Below, in pieces: positions 29,001 to 41,027 of a stretch of DNA of 64,000 nucleotides. This DNA is from Segatella buccae ATCC 33574. GTDB lineage: Bacteria; Bacteroidota; Bacteroidia; Bacteroidales; Bacteroidaceae. Every line of letters starts with the position of its first letter. Within the stretch, counting starts at the first letter, position 1. Position numbers and translations under genes: made by a program. Location of the stretch: contig NZ_GL586311.1 of NCBI RefSeq assembly GCF_000184945.1, positions 441,892 to 505,891 of the forward strand, given 5' to 3'. The notes beneath the pieces are model-generated. The model was not told the origin of the DNA. It ran no database searches and was given only the letters and a program-made list of their open reading frames with translations.

Positions 29001-29353
29001 TGGCCAATTACTGGAGGTCTGATGCAGAACCCGGAGACGGCATGACTCCCAAGCCCAGAACAGTATCTACCGGTGTGCGTGGGCAAAGCACAAGCTATTG
29101 GGTAGAAGATGCCTCTTTTGTCCGTATCAAGAATATACGTTTGGGATACACCTTTCCTGTAAAACTCATACAACAAATAGGATTAAGTGGACTCCGTGCC
29201 TATGTCAATTTGGAAAACGTGCATGTATTTTCCAACTATCGCAACTACGACCCTGAAAACTCCACCTTCCAAAGTGGCTACCGAGTCGGCTATGACTATG
29301 GTGCCTACCCTACCCCGTTCAGCGCTACGTTCGGATTGAATGTCTCTTTCTAA
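26093..29353 (+). CDS. SusC-like TonB-dependent outer-membrane receptor
   Basis: Outer-membrane transporter that imports oligosaccharides (or other ligands) with TonB energy. The 1086-residue protein has an N-terminal export signal (about 11-37) and a carboxypeptidase-regulatory-like domain (about 72-140, from GHIVDENGEPLIGVTV). The plug starts with DDVVVIGYGTVKKRDLTGAV, continues with APTIKVRGMSSINSG and SSAAIYGSRGANGVVLITTK, and is followed by a 22-strand barrel that ends FSATFGLNVSF. No STN domain is present, so it is unlikely to signal to an anti-sigma factor. It is followed by a susD gene. The AT-rich codon use differs clearly from the flanking genes. The ligand cannot be told from sequence. 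Confidence 0.96.
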   Translation: MKHEIKHKTCLPIYMAALSSFITIGTLTSIPITTLAMGNALTHTLPDKAPSFPTFENTVLNMSTQQNNTTKGHIVDENGEPLIGVTVREVGGQSATITDLDGNYALSVPKGTTLKLSYTGYKDMQIRAGENATMQPDIQGLDDVVVIGYGTVKKRDLTGAVAAVGADKLKNRPYGNALQSMAGQVSGVNITQTQGAPGMAPTIKVRGMSSINSGTSPLYVIDGIPLEDNTSSTGTNGGNVLTANRNPMNNINPNDIESIEVLKDASSAAIYGSRGANGVVLITTKTGKAGRTKIDISYETGISKVIRKIDLMDARQWIDFETAARTNSFNTAKLNNPNLKPSSSMTNYYVPDEFSDPEWLTRIGNGTNWQDIMLRTAQSHNVQASVMGGSENTQFMVSGNFLDQNGVVDRTFYQRYSVRSNLNHRFNNRFSLSIKLALTRSKDFPNGLNGKSDVVSLACQSDPIFPLHVETGSLGFKDPKSIWNTFVKYGFQLWHPYSLTREMTKKRITNTQLLNTYLDWKIIDGLTFRTALNADNEDMHFNSYWNEGQNWGYSGWVHATGSNQTLHQFNWAWENTLNYIHTFGEHSVTGLLGYTMQKQTLEVSNMSATDFPNDMVHTLNAGKVNNGSTSETQWSLISYLSRITYAYQGKYLASAALRADGCSRFGANSRWGYFPSASLAWRLSEESLLKNNLKWLDNLKIRLSYGETGNNQIDNYGSIGLLSYSSYVVNGAIAQGLYTSTNPSPDLKWEKTWQVNLGLDATILNNRLNVALDLYYSKTNNLLLNVPIPVITGFETSLNNIGSLRNQGVEFNLTSHNFVGKFTWTTDFNISANRNKVLKLGNNNEPILVNTNSALSITQVGHPIGCYYGYKIDGVLSSQDIANGVPAPAGSEAGDPLVRDVDGNKKIDANDRTILGNYQPNFTWGLTNTFSYRGFDFSFMLTGAQGGEIMNQNARFLGEFNGNRNVYASVANYWRSDAEPGDGMTPKPRTVSTGVRGQSTSYWVEDASFVRIKNIRLGYTFPVKLIQQIGLSGLRAYVNLENVHVFSNYRNYDPENSTFQSGYRVGYDYGAYPTPFSATFGLNVSF

Positions 29354-29393
29354 CACAACACTTTCTTTCAAACAATTATTAAGCCGTGAAATC

Positions 29394-30815
29394 ATGAATA
29401 AATTAAAATACATCATAGCATCCCTTCTCGCTCTCATGCTCTCCGGATGCAACAGTTTCCTTGAATTATCCCCCAAATCTCAGGTCAATGAAAACGGGTA
29501 CTACAAGACGGAAGAGGACTTCACAACATCTATGCATGCCGTCTATGCTACCCTACATACCATTTACGGCCCCCAGTCGCTACCTTCCTATTTCGGGGAG
29601 TGTGCATCGGACAATGCTTACTGCAATGAAACGGCAGGTGACTACAATGACAAATATGCACTGACCAAACATCAGAATTTGACAACGGCTAATGCTATCG
29701 TTCTCGATTTCTGGAATACTTATTACAAAGCCATGTTTAAAATCAACAATGTGCTGAATAAGATGGAAGGCTCGGACTTTTCCACTAAGAAACAGATACA
29801 AGGCGAATGCAGATTCATCCGTGCACTCTACTATTTCGATATGGTACGCGCTTGGGGCGATATACCTTTGGTGCTGGTACCCGTGACAGTGGCACAGTCA
29901 TACGGTATGGCCCGCACCTCTACCGCCGATATCTACAAGGCCATTATTGACGATTTAGAATTTGCAGCTTCCAACCTCCCCCCAAAAACCAGCGAACGTT
30001 TCGCAGGTGCTGCAACATCAGACGCAGCTAACGTGCTACTCGGAAAGGTTTATCTCACAATGGGTAACAAAGAGGCTGCCAAAACGGTACTGATGAAAGA
30101 ATATGGAAAATTTTCGCTTGAAACTGAGTATGCCAAGTTATGGAATCCAAAAAATAAAAACTGTCGGGAGTCTATATTTGAGGTTCAATATCTCGGTGGA
30201 AAATCAAATCCTTATAGCAAGTATTGGGCTGTTTTCGCCCCACTTGACAATCGATGTGTCACAGCTTGGGGAATGGGGGCCAATCAAGTGACTGAAGATC
30301 TATACCAAGCATTTGAAAAGGGAGATCCACGACGAGAAGCCACTGTGCAAAACGGATATACAAACACCAATGGAAATTTTATTGCTGACAAATTTTTCGT
30401 TAAATGGAGAGATAATGGGGCCGAACTCGACAAACTGACAGAGGCAGCAAACAATAATTTCATAATCTTGCGTTATGCTGATGTATTGCTCATGCTGACT
30501 GAGGCTACAGGCGAGGCCAAATATATGAACGAAGTGCGCACAAGGGCAGGACTTCCCGGATATGGAGACCCCAACTATCCCACAGCTTACAATACACTTG
30601 AAGCAGCCTTGCAGCATGAGGAGCAAGTGGAATTTGGAGGTGAGTTCCATCGCATGTTTGATTTGCTGCGCCATGGTACAGCCATGACCGTTATCAATCA
30701 ATGCTCTAAAGAGCATGGCAAAATTACCAATGCCAACCAATTCTTACTACCAATTCCCCAATATGTGGTAGACCAGAATCCCACCGTCATCAGACAGAAC
30801 AATGCCTATAAATAA
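29394..30815 (+). CDS. SusD-like (RagB) outer-membrane lipoprotein
   Basis: Surface lipoprotein that binds the ligand and caps the SusC barrel. The 473-residue product has a lipoprotein signal with lipobox LSGC (Cys19), then the SusD N-terminal sequence FLELSPKSQVNENGYYKTEEDF. It also contains EGECRFIRALYYFDMVRAWGD-like helix text (IQGECRFIRALYYFDMVR), and the C-terminal RYADVLLMLTEA and FGGEFHRMFDLLRHG motifs of the family. I start it at ATG 29394, which places the signal peptide at the N-terminus; the open frame extends back to 29340. It is AT-rich like its SusC partner. No enzyme gene accompanies the pair. Confidence 0.95.
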   Translation: MNKLKYIIASLLALMLSGCNSFLELSPKSQVNENGYYKTEEDFTTSMHAVYATLHTIYGPQSLPSYFGECASDNAYCNETAGDYNDKYALTKHQNLTTANAIVLDFWNTYYKAMFKINNVLNKMEGSDFSTKKQIQGECRFIRALYYFDMVRAWGDIPLVLVPVTVAQSYGMARTSTADIYKAIIDDLEFAASNLPPKTSERFAGAATSDAANVLLGKVYLTMGNKEAAKTVLMKEYGKFSLETEYAKLWNPKNKNCRESIFEVQYLGGKSNPYSKYWAVFAPLDNRCVTAWGMGANQVTEDLYQAFEKGDPRREATVQNGYTNTNGNFIADKFFVKWRDNGAELDKLTEAANNNFIILRYADVLLMLTEATGEAKYMNEVRTRAGLPGYGDPNYPTAYNTLEAALQHEEQVEFGGEFHRMFDLLRHGTAMTVINQCSKEHGKITNANQFLLPIPQYVVDQNPTVIRQNNAYK

Positions 30816-30823
30816 ACCAATCC

Positions 30824-30849
30824 CTTTATTTTATAGTGTTAAAATAAAG
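30824..30849 (+). terminator. Hairpin terminator after susD
   Basis: CTTTATTTTA and its complement form a 10-bp AT-rich stem with a 6-nt loop, 8 bp after the susD stop. Confidence 0.55.
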
Positions 30850-30969
30850 AGTCCGTGACGAGGATTGCAAATCCAATAAACACCTTCTTACTGCCTCATT
30901 CATACCATTCGCCGACCAAAAACTATCGGCGAATGATACGAATGAGGCGAATTTATTTTAGTCGTCTGA

Positions 30970-31430
30970 TTCGCTTAATTCGCAAAATTCGCCGGCGATA
31001 ATCATGTTATTCGACGAATGGAGCGGAGGAAGCGAATGGTTGCTTATGCCTTTCCGCTCATGCAGTGCGGCACGGGGAATTAGTCAAGGTAATTCAGCGA
31101 AAAACGCGGTTGTGCTTGGCGAATTTACAACCAATGTGCCGGTGGATGGGAAAAACGCAAAATGAAGGGATTCATAAAAGGATGGCAATCAGAGGTTTGT
31201 ATTTTCTTGACACGATTCAACGACGGAAAAGGATCCTAAAACGGGCCGAATGGGGATGCAAAAGAGGCTGTTTTGGATGACGAAACGGCCCGAACGAACT
31301 TCTCATTCGGGCCGTTTCACAAAAGCAAAGGGCAAAAAGGCAAAATGGAGGGGATGTTAGCAGGATGCAGGAGGAGTTTTACGCGCTATTTGACCGATAA
31401 AAGCGGACAAGAATTTGTCGTATATTTTCC
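30970..31430 (+). repeat. Dispersed intergenic repeat, subfamily B, copy 1
   Basis: Aligns block by block to about 44515-45052 in the same orientation. Shared landmarks are TTCGCAAAATTCGCCGGCGA-like sequence, TTGGCGAATTT, TTGTATTTTCTTGACAC, a CGGCCCGAA..TTCGGGCCG hairpin, a GCTATTTG-CC-ATAAAA box and TTTGTC-TATATT near the end. No conserved reading frame exists. The order TTG-ATTTT-TTGACA, then a GGGCC hairpin, then the end block parallels subfamily A (3571, 59471). Confidence 0.7.
31284..31318 (-). terminator. 12-bp hairpin, possible terminator of the fecR transcript
   Basis: AAACGGCCCGAA pairs with TTCGGGCCGTTT across 11 nt. It is part of the intergenic repeat and lies about 190 bp past the fecR stop on the minus strand, with T-rich sequence at the stem end. 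Confidence 0.5.
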
Positions 31431-31502
31431 CTGCCATCAGTATGAGGAAAGGGCGAGAGGGCGGATGCCCGGAGGATGTGCCACGGCGGAAAAGCGAGGC
31501 AC

Positions 31503-32519
31503 TTATTTTGTGATGGTGACCACACCATTGCGTTGCTCGGCCCTGACATGATAGGAATGCCTGATGATTTCGAGCCCTTCGCCGAGGTTGTTGCTCGGCA
31601 GGGTGCCCGTGAAAATATCATCCATGTTGAGACGGCCGGAGAAGCGGAACTTCACGCCGTAGGTGGTTTCCATGACAGCTATGACATGACGGAGCGTCGC
31701 ATTGCGGAACACAAGTTCGTTGCGCTGCCATGCCGTGGCGTCGTTCACCTCCTCGGGCTTCTGCTCCACCGAGATGCGGCCCGTCTGCTTGTCGAGCACG
31801 GCCACCTGACCGGGCCAAACGGCAGTCTGACGGTGGGAGGCAAGCGAGGTGAACAGCACCTTGCCCTCCTCCAACGACAATCGCGAAAGGGCGACACCCT
31901 TGCGGGCAAAGAGATTGAACTTCGTGCCCACGACGCGCACATCGAGCCCCTCGGCACGGATGGAGAAGGGATGCAGACTGTCTTTGGCCACGCTAAAGAA
32001 GGCTTCGCCCTCAAAGCTCACCCGGCGCGAAGTGCCGTTGAAATCGGCCGGGGAATAGGAAAGCCTCGACCGCTCGTTGAGCACCACACTCGTACCATCG
32101 GGCAAGACGAGAGTGGCTCTGCCTCCGGCATCGGTGCGGAAAATGGCCACACCGGTCGGTGACACCGCCTCTTGCCGGTAGAACCAATAGGTGGAGAAAA
32201 ACAAAACGGGTACAAGAAACACAGCTGCCGCTTGCATCCACTTCCACGCACGGCGGCGCCAGTCGTGCCCGGCAGTCCGGGTCGCTGTCTCTATGCGCTG
32301 CCATATCGGGCGGGTGGCAACCGTGTAGTCATCTTCGGAGAGGTCGCCGTCCATCCACCGGTGGCGCATGGCTTCGCCCAGCGCGTCGTCGTCGGTGGCA
32401 TTGACCTGCCGGCGCAGTTCCCGCAACTCCTCCACGGTGAGGTCGCCTTTGAAATATTTATCTTCCAGTTCGGCCATTTCTCTTTGCTTTTGTTTGTTAT
32501 TTAAGTTTCGCAAGCTCAA
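31503..32519 (-). CDS. FecR-type anti-sigma factor
   Basis: Inner-membrane sensor that holds or activates an ECF sigma factor in response to an STN-type SusC receptor. The 338-residue protein has a cytoplasmic N-terminal part (about 1-90), one membrane helix (about 95-113, MQAAAVFLVPVLFFSTYWF), and the periplasmic FecR domain (about 125-225, TDAGGRATLVLPDGTSVVLN and VSFEGEAFFSVAKD). A C-terminal secretin/TonB-like domain (DUF4974 type, about 262-338, LVFRNATLRHVIAVMETTYG) completes it. The start could also be Met15 (32477). The sigma gene lies upstream, 274 bp away, and the gap holds strong inverted repeats. Confidence 0.93.
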   Translation of the reverse strand: MSLRNLNNKQKQREMAELEDKYFKGDLTVEELRELRRQVNATDDDALGEAMRHRWMDGDLSEDDYTVATRPIWQRIETATRTAGHDWRRRAWKWMQAAAVFLVPVLFFSTYWFYRQEAVSPTGVAIFRTDAGGRATLVLPDGTSVVLNERSRLSYSPADFNGTSRRVSFEGEAFFSVAKDSLHPFSIRAEGLDVRVVGTKFNLFARKGVALSRLSLEEGKVLFTSLASHRQTAVWPGQVAVLDKQTGRISVEQKPEEVNDATAWQRNELVFRNATLRHVIAVMETTYGVKFRFSGRLNMDDIFTGTLPSNNLGEGLEIIRHSYHVRAEQRNGVVTITK

Positions 32520-32530
32520 TTTTAGGGGTT

Positions 32531-32735
32531 AAAGGAGTTAAAGGGAGTTAGCACTCACTTCGCTCGTTAGGAGAAGTTCCTTGAGCGATAGCGAAAAAAG
32601 ACAACAGCCTTATTGCTTGATTCCCTTGGAGAATAGGAGGAGTAGAGCTGTCGTCTTTTTCGCTATCGCTCAAGGCACTCCTCCCTGTCACTCCTTTTCT
32701 CGCTATCGCTCAAGGAACTTCTCCTTTAACTCCTG
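32531..32735. repeat. Triplicated inverted-repeat block between the sigma and anti-sigma genes
   Basis: The word CCTTGAGCGATAGCGAAAA occurs at 32579-32597 and, inverted, at about 32657-32675 and 32694-32715. The arms 32579-32608 and 32647-32675 pair over about 30 bp. The outer arms (AGGAGAAGTTCCTTGAGCG at 32569 and its complement ending near 32725) can pair instead. The transcript could fold into two alternative large hairpins before fecR. Confidence 0.8.
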
Positions 32736-32793
32736 CCGGACTTGCCAAAGTTCTGTTTGTTAGTTATAACAACGGAAAGGACGAAAAGTACCT

Positions 32794-33366
32794 TCAATTA
32801 ACAAAATATAAGAATCCCAACGACACGTAAAGAGTCCCCAACGACAGGCGCAACGCCTTAACGCCCAGCGACAGTTGGTTTTTCACCGTCTGCTCTTTCA
32901 GGTTGAGCTGCAACGCAATCTCCTTATTGGTCTTCCCCTCCAACCGCGACAGCCTCACCACTCGGCGCTGCGTTTCGGGCAACCGGCTAAACGCCGCAAA
33001 GAACATTCGCCGGAAGTCATCATACTCCACCCTGTCGGACGAGGACTCGGAGAGATGGCCCAGATAGTCGGTATAACTCTCAAAGGCGGGCGCATTGACC
33101 GTGGCCCGGTAGGCATTGACCAGATAGTGGCGCATACGGATGAAGAGCAGCGACTTGAGCGTCTCGGTCTGCCGTATGCTGCGACGGTTGGTCCACAGCC
33201 AGATGAACGTGTCTTCCACCAATTCTTCCGTACTTTCCCGCGAGTGGGTGTACTGCATGCCGAAGGCATAGAGGCGGGCGGCATATTTGTCATACAACCG
33301 CCGGAAAGCCTGCTGTGAGTCTTTCTTCAACTGTTGGATGAGCAATGCCTCGTTTGTTTCCGTCAT
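32794..33366 (-). CDS. ECF-type RNA polymerase sigma factor (FecI-like)
   Basis: Sigma-70 family factor of the extracytoplasmic type, 190 residues. The sigma-2 region is at about 22-92 (RRLYDKYAARLYAFGMQY, then VEDTFIWLWTNR) and sigma-4 at about 120-175 (LPETQRRVVRLSRLEGKTNKEIALQLN with the helix-turn-helix in NKEIALQLNLKEQTVKN). It is followed by a FecR gene. It should direct transcription of the adjacent polysaccharide locus whose SusC carries the STN signalling domain. A housekeeping promoter lies about 90-120 bp upstream, so the pair is not simply the tail of the locus transcript. Confidence 0.94.
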   Translation of the reverse strand: MTETNEALLIQQLKKDSQQAFRRLYDKYAARLYAFGMQYTHSRESTEELVEDTFIWLWTNRRSIRQTETLKSLLFIRMRHYLVNAYRATVNAPAFESYTDYLGHLSESSSDRVEYDDFRRMFFAAFSRLPETQRRVVRLSRLEGKTNKEIALQLNLKEQTVKNQLSLGVKALRLSLGTLYVSLGFLYFVN

Positions 33367-33455
33367 GTTATTTCAGCTATCTTTATCGTCGGCTGCCGCC
33401 CTTCGCAGCGTATGCGGGCAGGCGGATTCTTCTGCACACGCAGCCCCGACAGCGA

Positions 33456-33486
33456 CAAAGATATAAAGAATTGGTCAATAAAACAA
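33456..33486 (-). promoter_or_regulatory. Housekeeping promoter of the sigma/anti-sigma pair
   Basis: On the minus strand TTG (33486-33484), a 20-nt spacer and TATCTTTG (33463-33456) match the Bacteroidetes consensus. It lies in the 133-bp gap between the GH63 gene and the sigma gene. Confidence 0.75.
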
Positions 33487-33499
33487 GCGAAACCGCATA

Positions 33500-35407
33500 T
33501 CATTTCTTCCCGTAACGCTCATAGAGCAGCAACAGGTGGGCTGCACTCCAGCTGAAGTGGGACGCCTGAAGCGGGCGGCCCGTGAAAGTATCGTAGTTTT
33601 CGTAGATGGGGGCATCGCCCGAGAGTCCTTGCAGCCTGTCGAACACACGGCGCGTGTAGCCATCGGCCTTGCGGGGTTCGCCATAGTTGCGGAAAGCCTC
33701 GATGGCATAGTAGGTCTGATCGAGCCAGATGGGGCCGCGCCAATAGCCGTTGGCATCGTATTTGGGGTTGTCGGCGGCGATGGTGGGAAAGGGGATGTAG
33801 GTGGCAAACTTGCGCGGATCTTCCAGCAACCGGCGGGCCTTGAGCCACTGGGCGCGGGTGGCTATGCGCGTCCAGAAAGGCAGGTAGCCCTCACAACCGG
33901 GCTCGCGCACGAAACGGCCGTCGGCCAGTCGGCGGTCGAAGAAATAACCCTCCGCATCGTCGAAGAAGTAGTCGGCGACCTTCCCGCGCAGGTCGGGCTC
34001 GTCGAAAGCCATGCCGAGCAGTGCGGCAAACTTCCCAAGCAGGGTGTACTCGTAGGCCAGATAGGCATTCAGGTCGACACTCTCCTGATCAATGCTCCAT
34101 GCCGCCCCGCCATTGTGCAGCATCTTGGCCCCGTCGAAGCGGATGGCATTGTCCATCCCGCTCTCCCATGCAGCCGCCTCAAGCGTGCCGTCGGCGGAAC
34201 CGAACTCGCAGATGCCGTTGGCATTGTGGTCGCGATGGCGATACCACCAGCGGTAGTAGTGCAGCAGTTTGGGATACATCTCGCGTACGAAAGCCGTGTC
34301 GCCGGTGGCCTCAAACACCCTGTCTACAGCCCAACAGGCCAAAGGAGGCTTGCTGTCGCGGGCATTGTTTTCGCGCGGATCGACATAGATGCAGTCTATC
34401 ACCATACCGTCGGACTGCTGATAATCGAACATCACGCGTATGTTATCCTTGGCCAATTCGGGGAAAAACGATGCCATGGCAGCCGAAAAACGCCAGCAGT
34501 CCCACGCCCAACAGCCCACGAAATAGCCCACGGCATGACTGGGCATAATGCCGTCGTGGAGCAGTCCGCCGCGCAGGCAGCGCCAGTTGGAAACAAGCGT
34601 GGTGACGGCTTTCACGGCCACGCGGTTGTAGTCGGTCGGCATGTCTGGGCGCAACACCTTGTTGAGATAGCCGTTCCAGCGTGCGAGATTGTCGTTTTCG
34701 CACGCACGGTAGTTACCCAAGAGCGAGTTGGCATAACACCTCTGCGCCTCCTGCCGGTCGCCCGGCAGCAGCATGGAGACCACAATATCGGCCTCCCCGA
34801 GACCCGGGGGCAGCGTAGCCGTGTAGTTGTTGCCCGCCACGCGCAATTCGGCAGAGGGCGGAAAGGTCAACATCAGTGTCTCACCCGGCAGCCCACCCAG
34901 CACCAGATGGTTGCCCTCCTTCCTCACTGTGAGTGCCCGGTGGGGCTCCAGTGCCGAGAAAGTGAGTTGCCGTCGACCGGTGTTCGTGACATGGAGTAAG
35001 GCCGTGCGCGAATCGGCAAACAGCAACTGTTCCTCCACGCAGCCGTCATCCGCCTTCAGACACAGGCCTATCTTGCCCGGCACATAGTCGGCACGCTCGT
35101 GTGGCAAGGGCTTTCCGCCCGCCATCAGACTCAAGGCCGACTTGGCAAACCACCACCGCCCATTGATGCTGAAAGGGCCGCAAAAGCCTCCCGCGGGCTT
35201 GTCGCGGCCGGGAAGCGTGAAGCCCATCCACGCCCCTTGGTCGGTAAAACATCCGATTTGCTTCTCCTGTCCCGTGGGCGTGAGGCTTATATCAATGATG
35301 CCGGCGTAGTCGTCGCGGGTGAATCCGCCGCCAGCCGATTTGCTTTCCGCCCGCCCGCCGAGCATCGTCAGCAGGCAGGCACATACTATCAGAAAGGTCT
35401 TTTTCAT
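33500..35407 (-). CDS. Glycoside hydrolase family 63 (YgjK-like alpha-glucosidase)
   Basis: Exported enzyme, 635 residues, with a signal peptide (about 1-20). The second half has the (alpha/alpha)6 toroid signatures of GH63: CWAWDCWRFSAAMA (about 292), WESGMDN with the probable acid Asp (about 416), NGYWRGPIWLDQTYYA (about 555), and IYENYDTFTG with the probable base Glu (about 602), then HFSWSAAHLLLL. The N-terminal part is a beta-sandwich. E. coli YgjK and relatives cleave alpha-glucosidic bonds such as those in kojibiose or glucosyl-galactose. It starts 12 bp after the GH2 stop, so both come from one transcript. The linkage it cleaves is not certain. Confidence 0.85.
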   Translation of the reverse strand: MKKTFLIVCACLLTMLGGRAESKSAGGGFTRDDYAGIIDISLTPTGQEKQIGCFTDQGAWMGFTLPGRDKPAGGFCGPFSINGRWWFAKSALSLMAGGKPLPHERADYVPGKIGLCLKADDGCVEEQLLFADSRTALLHVTNTGRRQLTFSALEPHRALTVRKEGNHLVLGGLPGETLMLTFPPSAELRVAGNNYTATLPPGLGEADIVVSMLLPGDRQEAQRCYANSLLGNYRACENDNLARWNGYLNKVLRPDMPTDYNRVAVKAVTTLVSNWRCLRGGLLHDGIMPSHAVGYFVGCWAWDCWRFSAAMASFFPELAKDNIRVMFDYQQSDGMVIDCIYVDPRENNARDSKPPLACWAVDRVFEATGDTAFVREMYPKLLHYYRWWYRHRDHNANGICEFGSADGTLEAAAWESGMDNAIRFDGAKMLHNGGAAWSIDQESVDLNAYLAYEYTLLGKFAALLGMAFDEPDLRGKVADYFFDDAEGYFFDRRLADGRFVREPGCEGYLPFWTRIATRAQWLKARRLLEDPRKFATYIPFPTIAADNPKYDANGYWRGPIWLDQTYYAIEAFRNYGEPRKADGYTRRVFDRLQGLSGDAPIYENYDTFTGRPLQASHFSWSAAHLLLLYERYGKK

Positions 35408-35419
35408 CTCTTCAGTCGG

Positions 35420-39153
<3,734 letters not shown>

Positions 39154-39164
<11 letters not shown>

Positions 39165-39435
39165 GGGCCTGCCCTTTCCGCATGACGATGCCCCAAAGCC
39201 CCCAAGCCAGCGACGTGCTGCCGACAACACCCCCTAAAGTGAGCAACAAAGCCTCGGCACCGAGCGTGCTAATTCCACGAATGAGCCTTTGGTTACCGCC
39301 CACCTCCATGCCGAGGAAGAACAGCAGCAGCCATATTAAAAAGGTTACAAGACGGGGAATGATTTTCAAGGAGTGCCGGCGGAGCACATAGCCCACGCCG
39401 ACACCGCCAAGCATCACGCAAATTATTTGAAGCAT
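39154..39435 (-). CDS. LysO-like (DUF340) transporter, N-terminal half
   Basis: Small membrane protein of 93 residues with three hydrophobic segments (about 3-19, 29-47 and 60-83). It contains LRRHSLKIIPRLVTFLIWLL and FFLGMEVG, which match the start of LysO. The stop (39154-39156) overlaps the second gene's start. It begins 17 bp after the susD stop on the minus strand, so it belongs to the same transcript. Both halves are needed for a full LysO fold. Confidence 0.8.
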
Positions 39436-39452
39436 TGTGTTGGTTCTTATAG

Positions 39453-40982
39453 TCAGTTGACGAGTCCGTTGGAGTTGATCTCGGTCTGCGGAACGGGATA
39501 GAACGAATTCGTGGCCTCATCAAAATTGGTGCGCCCGTCGGCTTTGAGTACCGCTCCGAGCTTGCCCCAACGCCGCAGGTCATAGAAGCGGAGATTCTCC
39601 AAAGGGAATTCTATGGCCCGTTCGTGCTCTATCTGGGCCTGCACCTCACTCTGTCCGGTGCCCTGCATGGGCGGCATGTTGCCATGCACCTTCCTCACTT
39701 CGTTGATGAGTGTGATGGCCTTGGCCGTCTCACCGAGATTGTTCAGTGCTTCCGCCTTCATCAACAGCACGTTGGCATAGCGCATCAGCGGGATGTTGAT
39801 GGCCGTATTGTCCTGCTCCAGCCCCTCTATCGTGGCCGGCATAAACTTGCGGAAGGCCGGCCGGTTGTAGGCCCCACCGTCGTTGCGGAACCAGTCGTCA
39901 TATTTCTTGCCATACACACGGCCCGAGGCATCGTTCCAATAGTCGCACTGATAGAAGACTGTGTTATAGAGCCGGTTGTCATAAAGGCCGTTGAGAGCCG
40001 TCTGACCTTCCTTCATATACTCATCCATCAACGCTTTCGAGGGCAGAATCTCGTCCCATCCCTTCAGCTCACTGCACCCTATCCAGCGGTGCATTTGGGT
40101 GCGGTAGTTGGCCCCGTTGGCATCATTGAGGGTGAACTGTACCTCGAATATCGATTCGCGGGAGTTCTTGTCCTGTCCGTTGAACATGCTTGCGAAGTCG
40201 CCCACCAGTTCATAGCCCGTCACCTTGTCAAAGGCCTCCACCGCCTTGGTGAGATATTCGGTCTTCTTTTCCTCGGCCGCACGGGTGAGCCATGCCCAGC
40301 CCAAATAGGCATAAGCGGCGCCACTGGTGGCCCGTCCCACATCATCGGGTCCGTAGGCCTTGGGAAGTGCCGTAGCCGCTTGGAGTTCGCCGATGACAAA
40401 GTCCCAACAGTCGGGACGCGCGGAGAGTGCCTTGTCGAGGGCTGCACGGTCGCCCGAAGTGATGTATTTGTCGCGAATGATGATCTGTTCCCAGTTGAGC
40501 AGCAGCCGCATGTGGTAGTACCCACGCAGGAAGTGGGCCTCGGCCTGCAACCGGGTGCGCTCGTCTTCGGAGAGTTTGTCGGTCGGAACCTTGGCCATCT
40601 TTTCCAATATCTGACTGGCGAAGTTGGCCCCACGATAGAGATGTCGCCAATAGTTGGAGAACTGGGAATTGCCGTTGGTATAGGTGAAATTGTAGAGTTC
40701 CACCCAGTTTTGGTAGTTCATGGCATCGTTGCCCGGTTTCACGAGGTCTTCCCGGTAGGCTTCCACGGGCCACAACACTTCACACATGGTCCATTTGTCC
40801 TTGCTGCTGTCCATGAAATAGAGTTGCGAGTAGGCCGCCGAGATTGCCGCCTCCACATCGGTTTTGTCTCTCCAGAAAGATTCGGAGGTGAGATTGTCGG
40901 GTGAACTCACCGTCAGGTAATCATCGCAGGCCGTCAGGGTTAAAGCCATGCAGGCGGCCGTTATACATACTATCTTTTTCAT
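39453..40982 (-). CDS. SusD-like outer-membrane lipoprotein
   Basis: Ligand-binding lipoprotein of the polysaccharide locus, 509 residues. A lipobox LTAC (Cys19) ends the signal peptide MKKIVCITAACMALTLTA. SusD features are DDYLTVSSPDNLTSESFWRD, the helical TPR-like regions with LQAEAHFLRGYYHMRLLLNW, and ALMRYANVLLMKAEALNNLG-like text near 400 (PLMRYANVLLMKAEALNN), then FPLENLRFYDLRRWGKLG. It lies 45 bp behind its SusC partner. It should hold the glycan at the cell surface for import. Confidence 0.95.
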   Translation of the reverse strand: MKKIVCITAACMALTLTACDDYLTVSSPDNLTSESFWRDKTDVEAAISAAYSQLYFMDSSKDKWTMCEVLWPVEAYREDLVKPGNDAMNYQNWVELYNFTYTNGNSQFSNYWRHLYRGANFASQILEKMAKVPTDKLSEDERTRLQAEAHFLRGYYHMRLLLNWEQIIIRDKYITSGDRAALDKALSARPDCWDFVIGELQAATALPKAYGPDDVGRATSGAAYAYLGWAWLTRAAEEKKTEYLTKAVEAFDKVTGYELVGDFASMFNGQDKNSRESIFEVQFTLNDANGANYRTQMHRWIGCSELKGWDEILPSKALMDEYMKEGQTALNGLYDNRLYNTVFYQCDYWNDASGRVYGKKYDDWFRNDGGAYNRPAFRKFMPATIEGLEQDNTAINIPLMRYANVLLMKAEALNNLGETAKAITLINEVRKVHGNMPPMQGTGQSEVQAQIEHERAIEFPLENLRFYDLRRWGKLGAVLKADGRTNFDEATNSFYPVPQTEINSNGLVN

Positions 40983-41027
40983 AATGGATTCGTTGTTTTA
41001 AATGATGGTATTGTCTGCCTCCCACGG

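Noticed and set aside
31065..31551. Two short plus-strand frames after the AT-rich susD gene
   Set aside because: They fall inside the subfamily B repeat and are not kept in its other copy at 44515.
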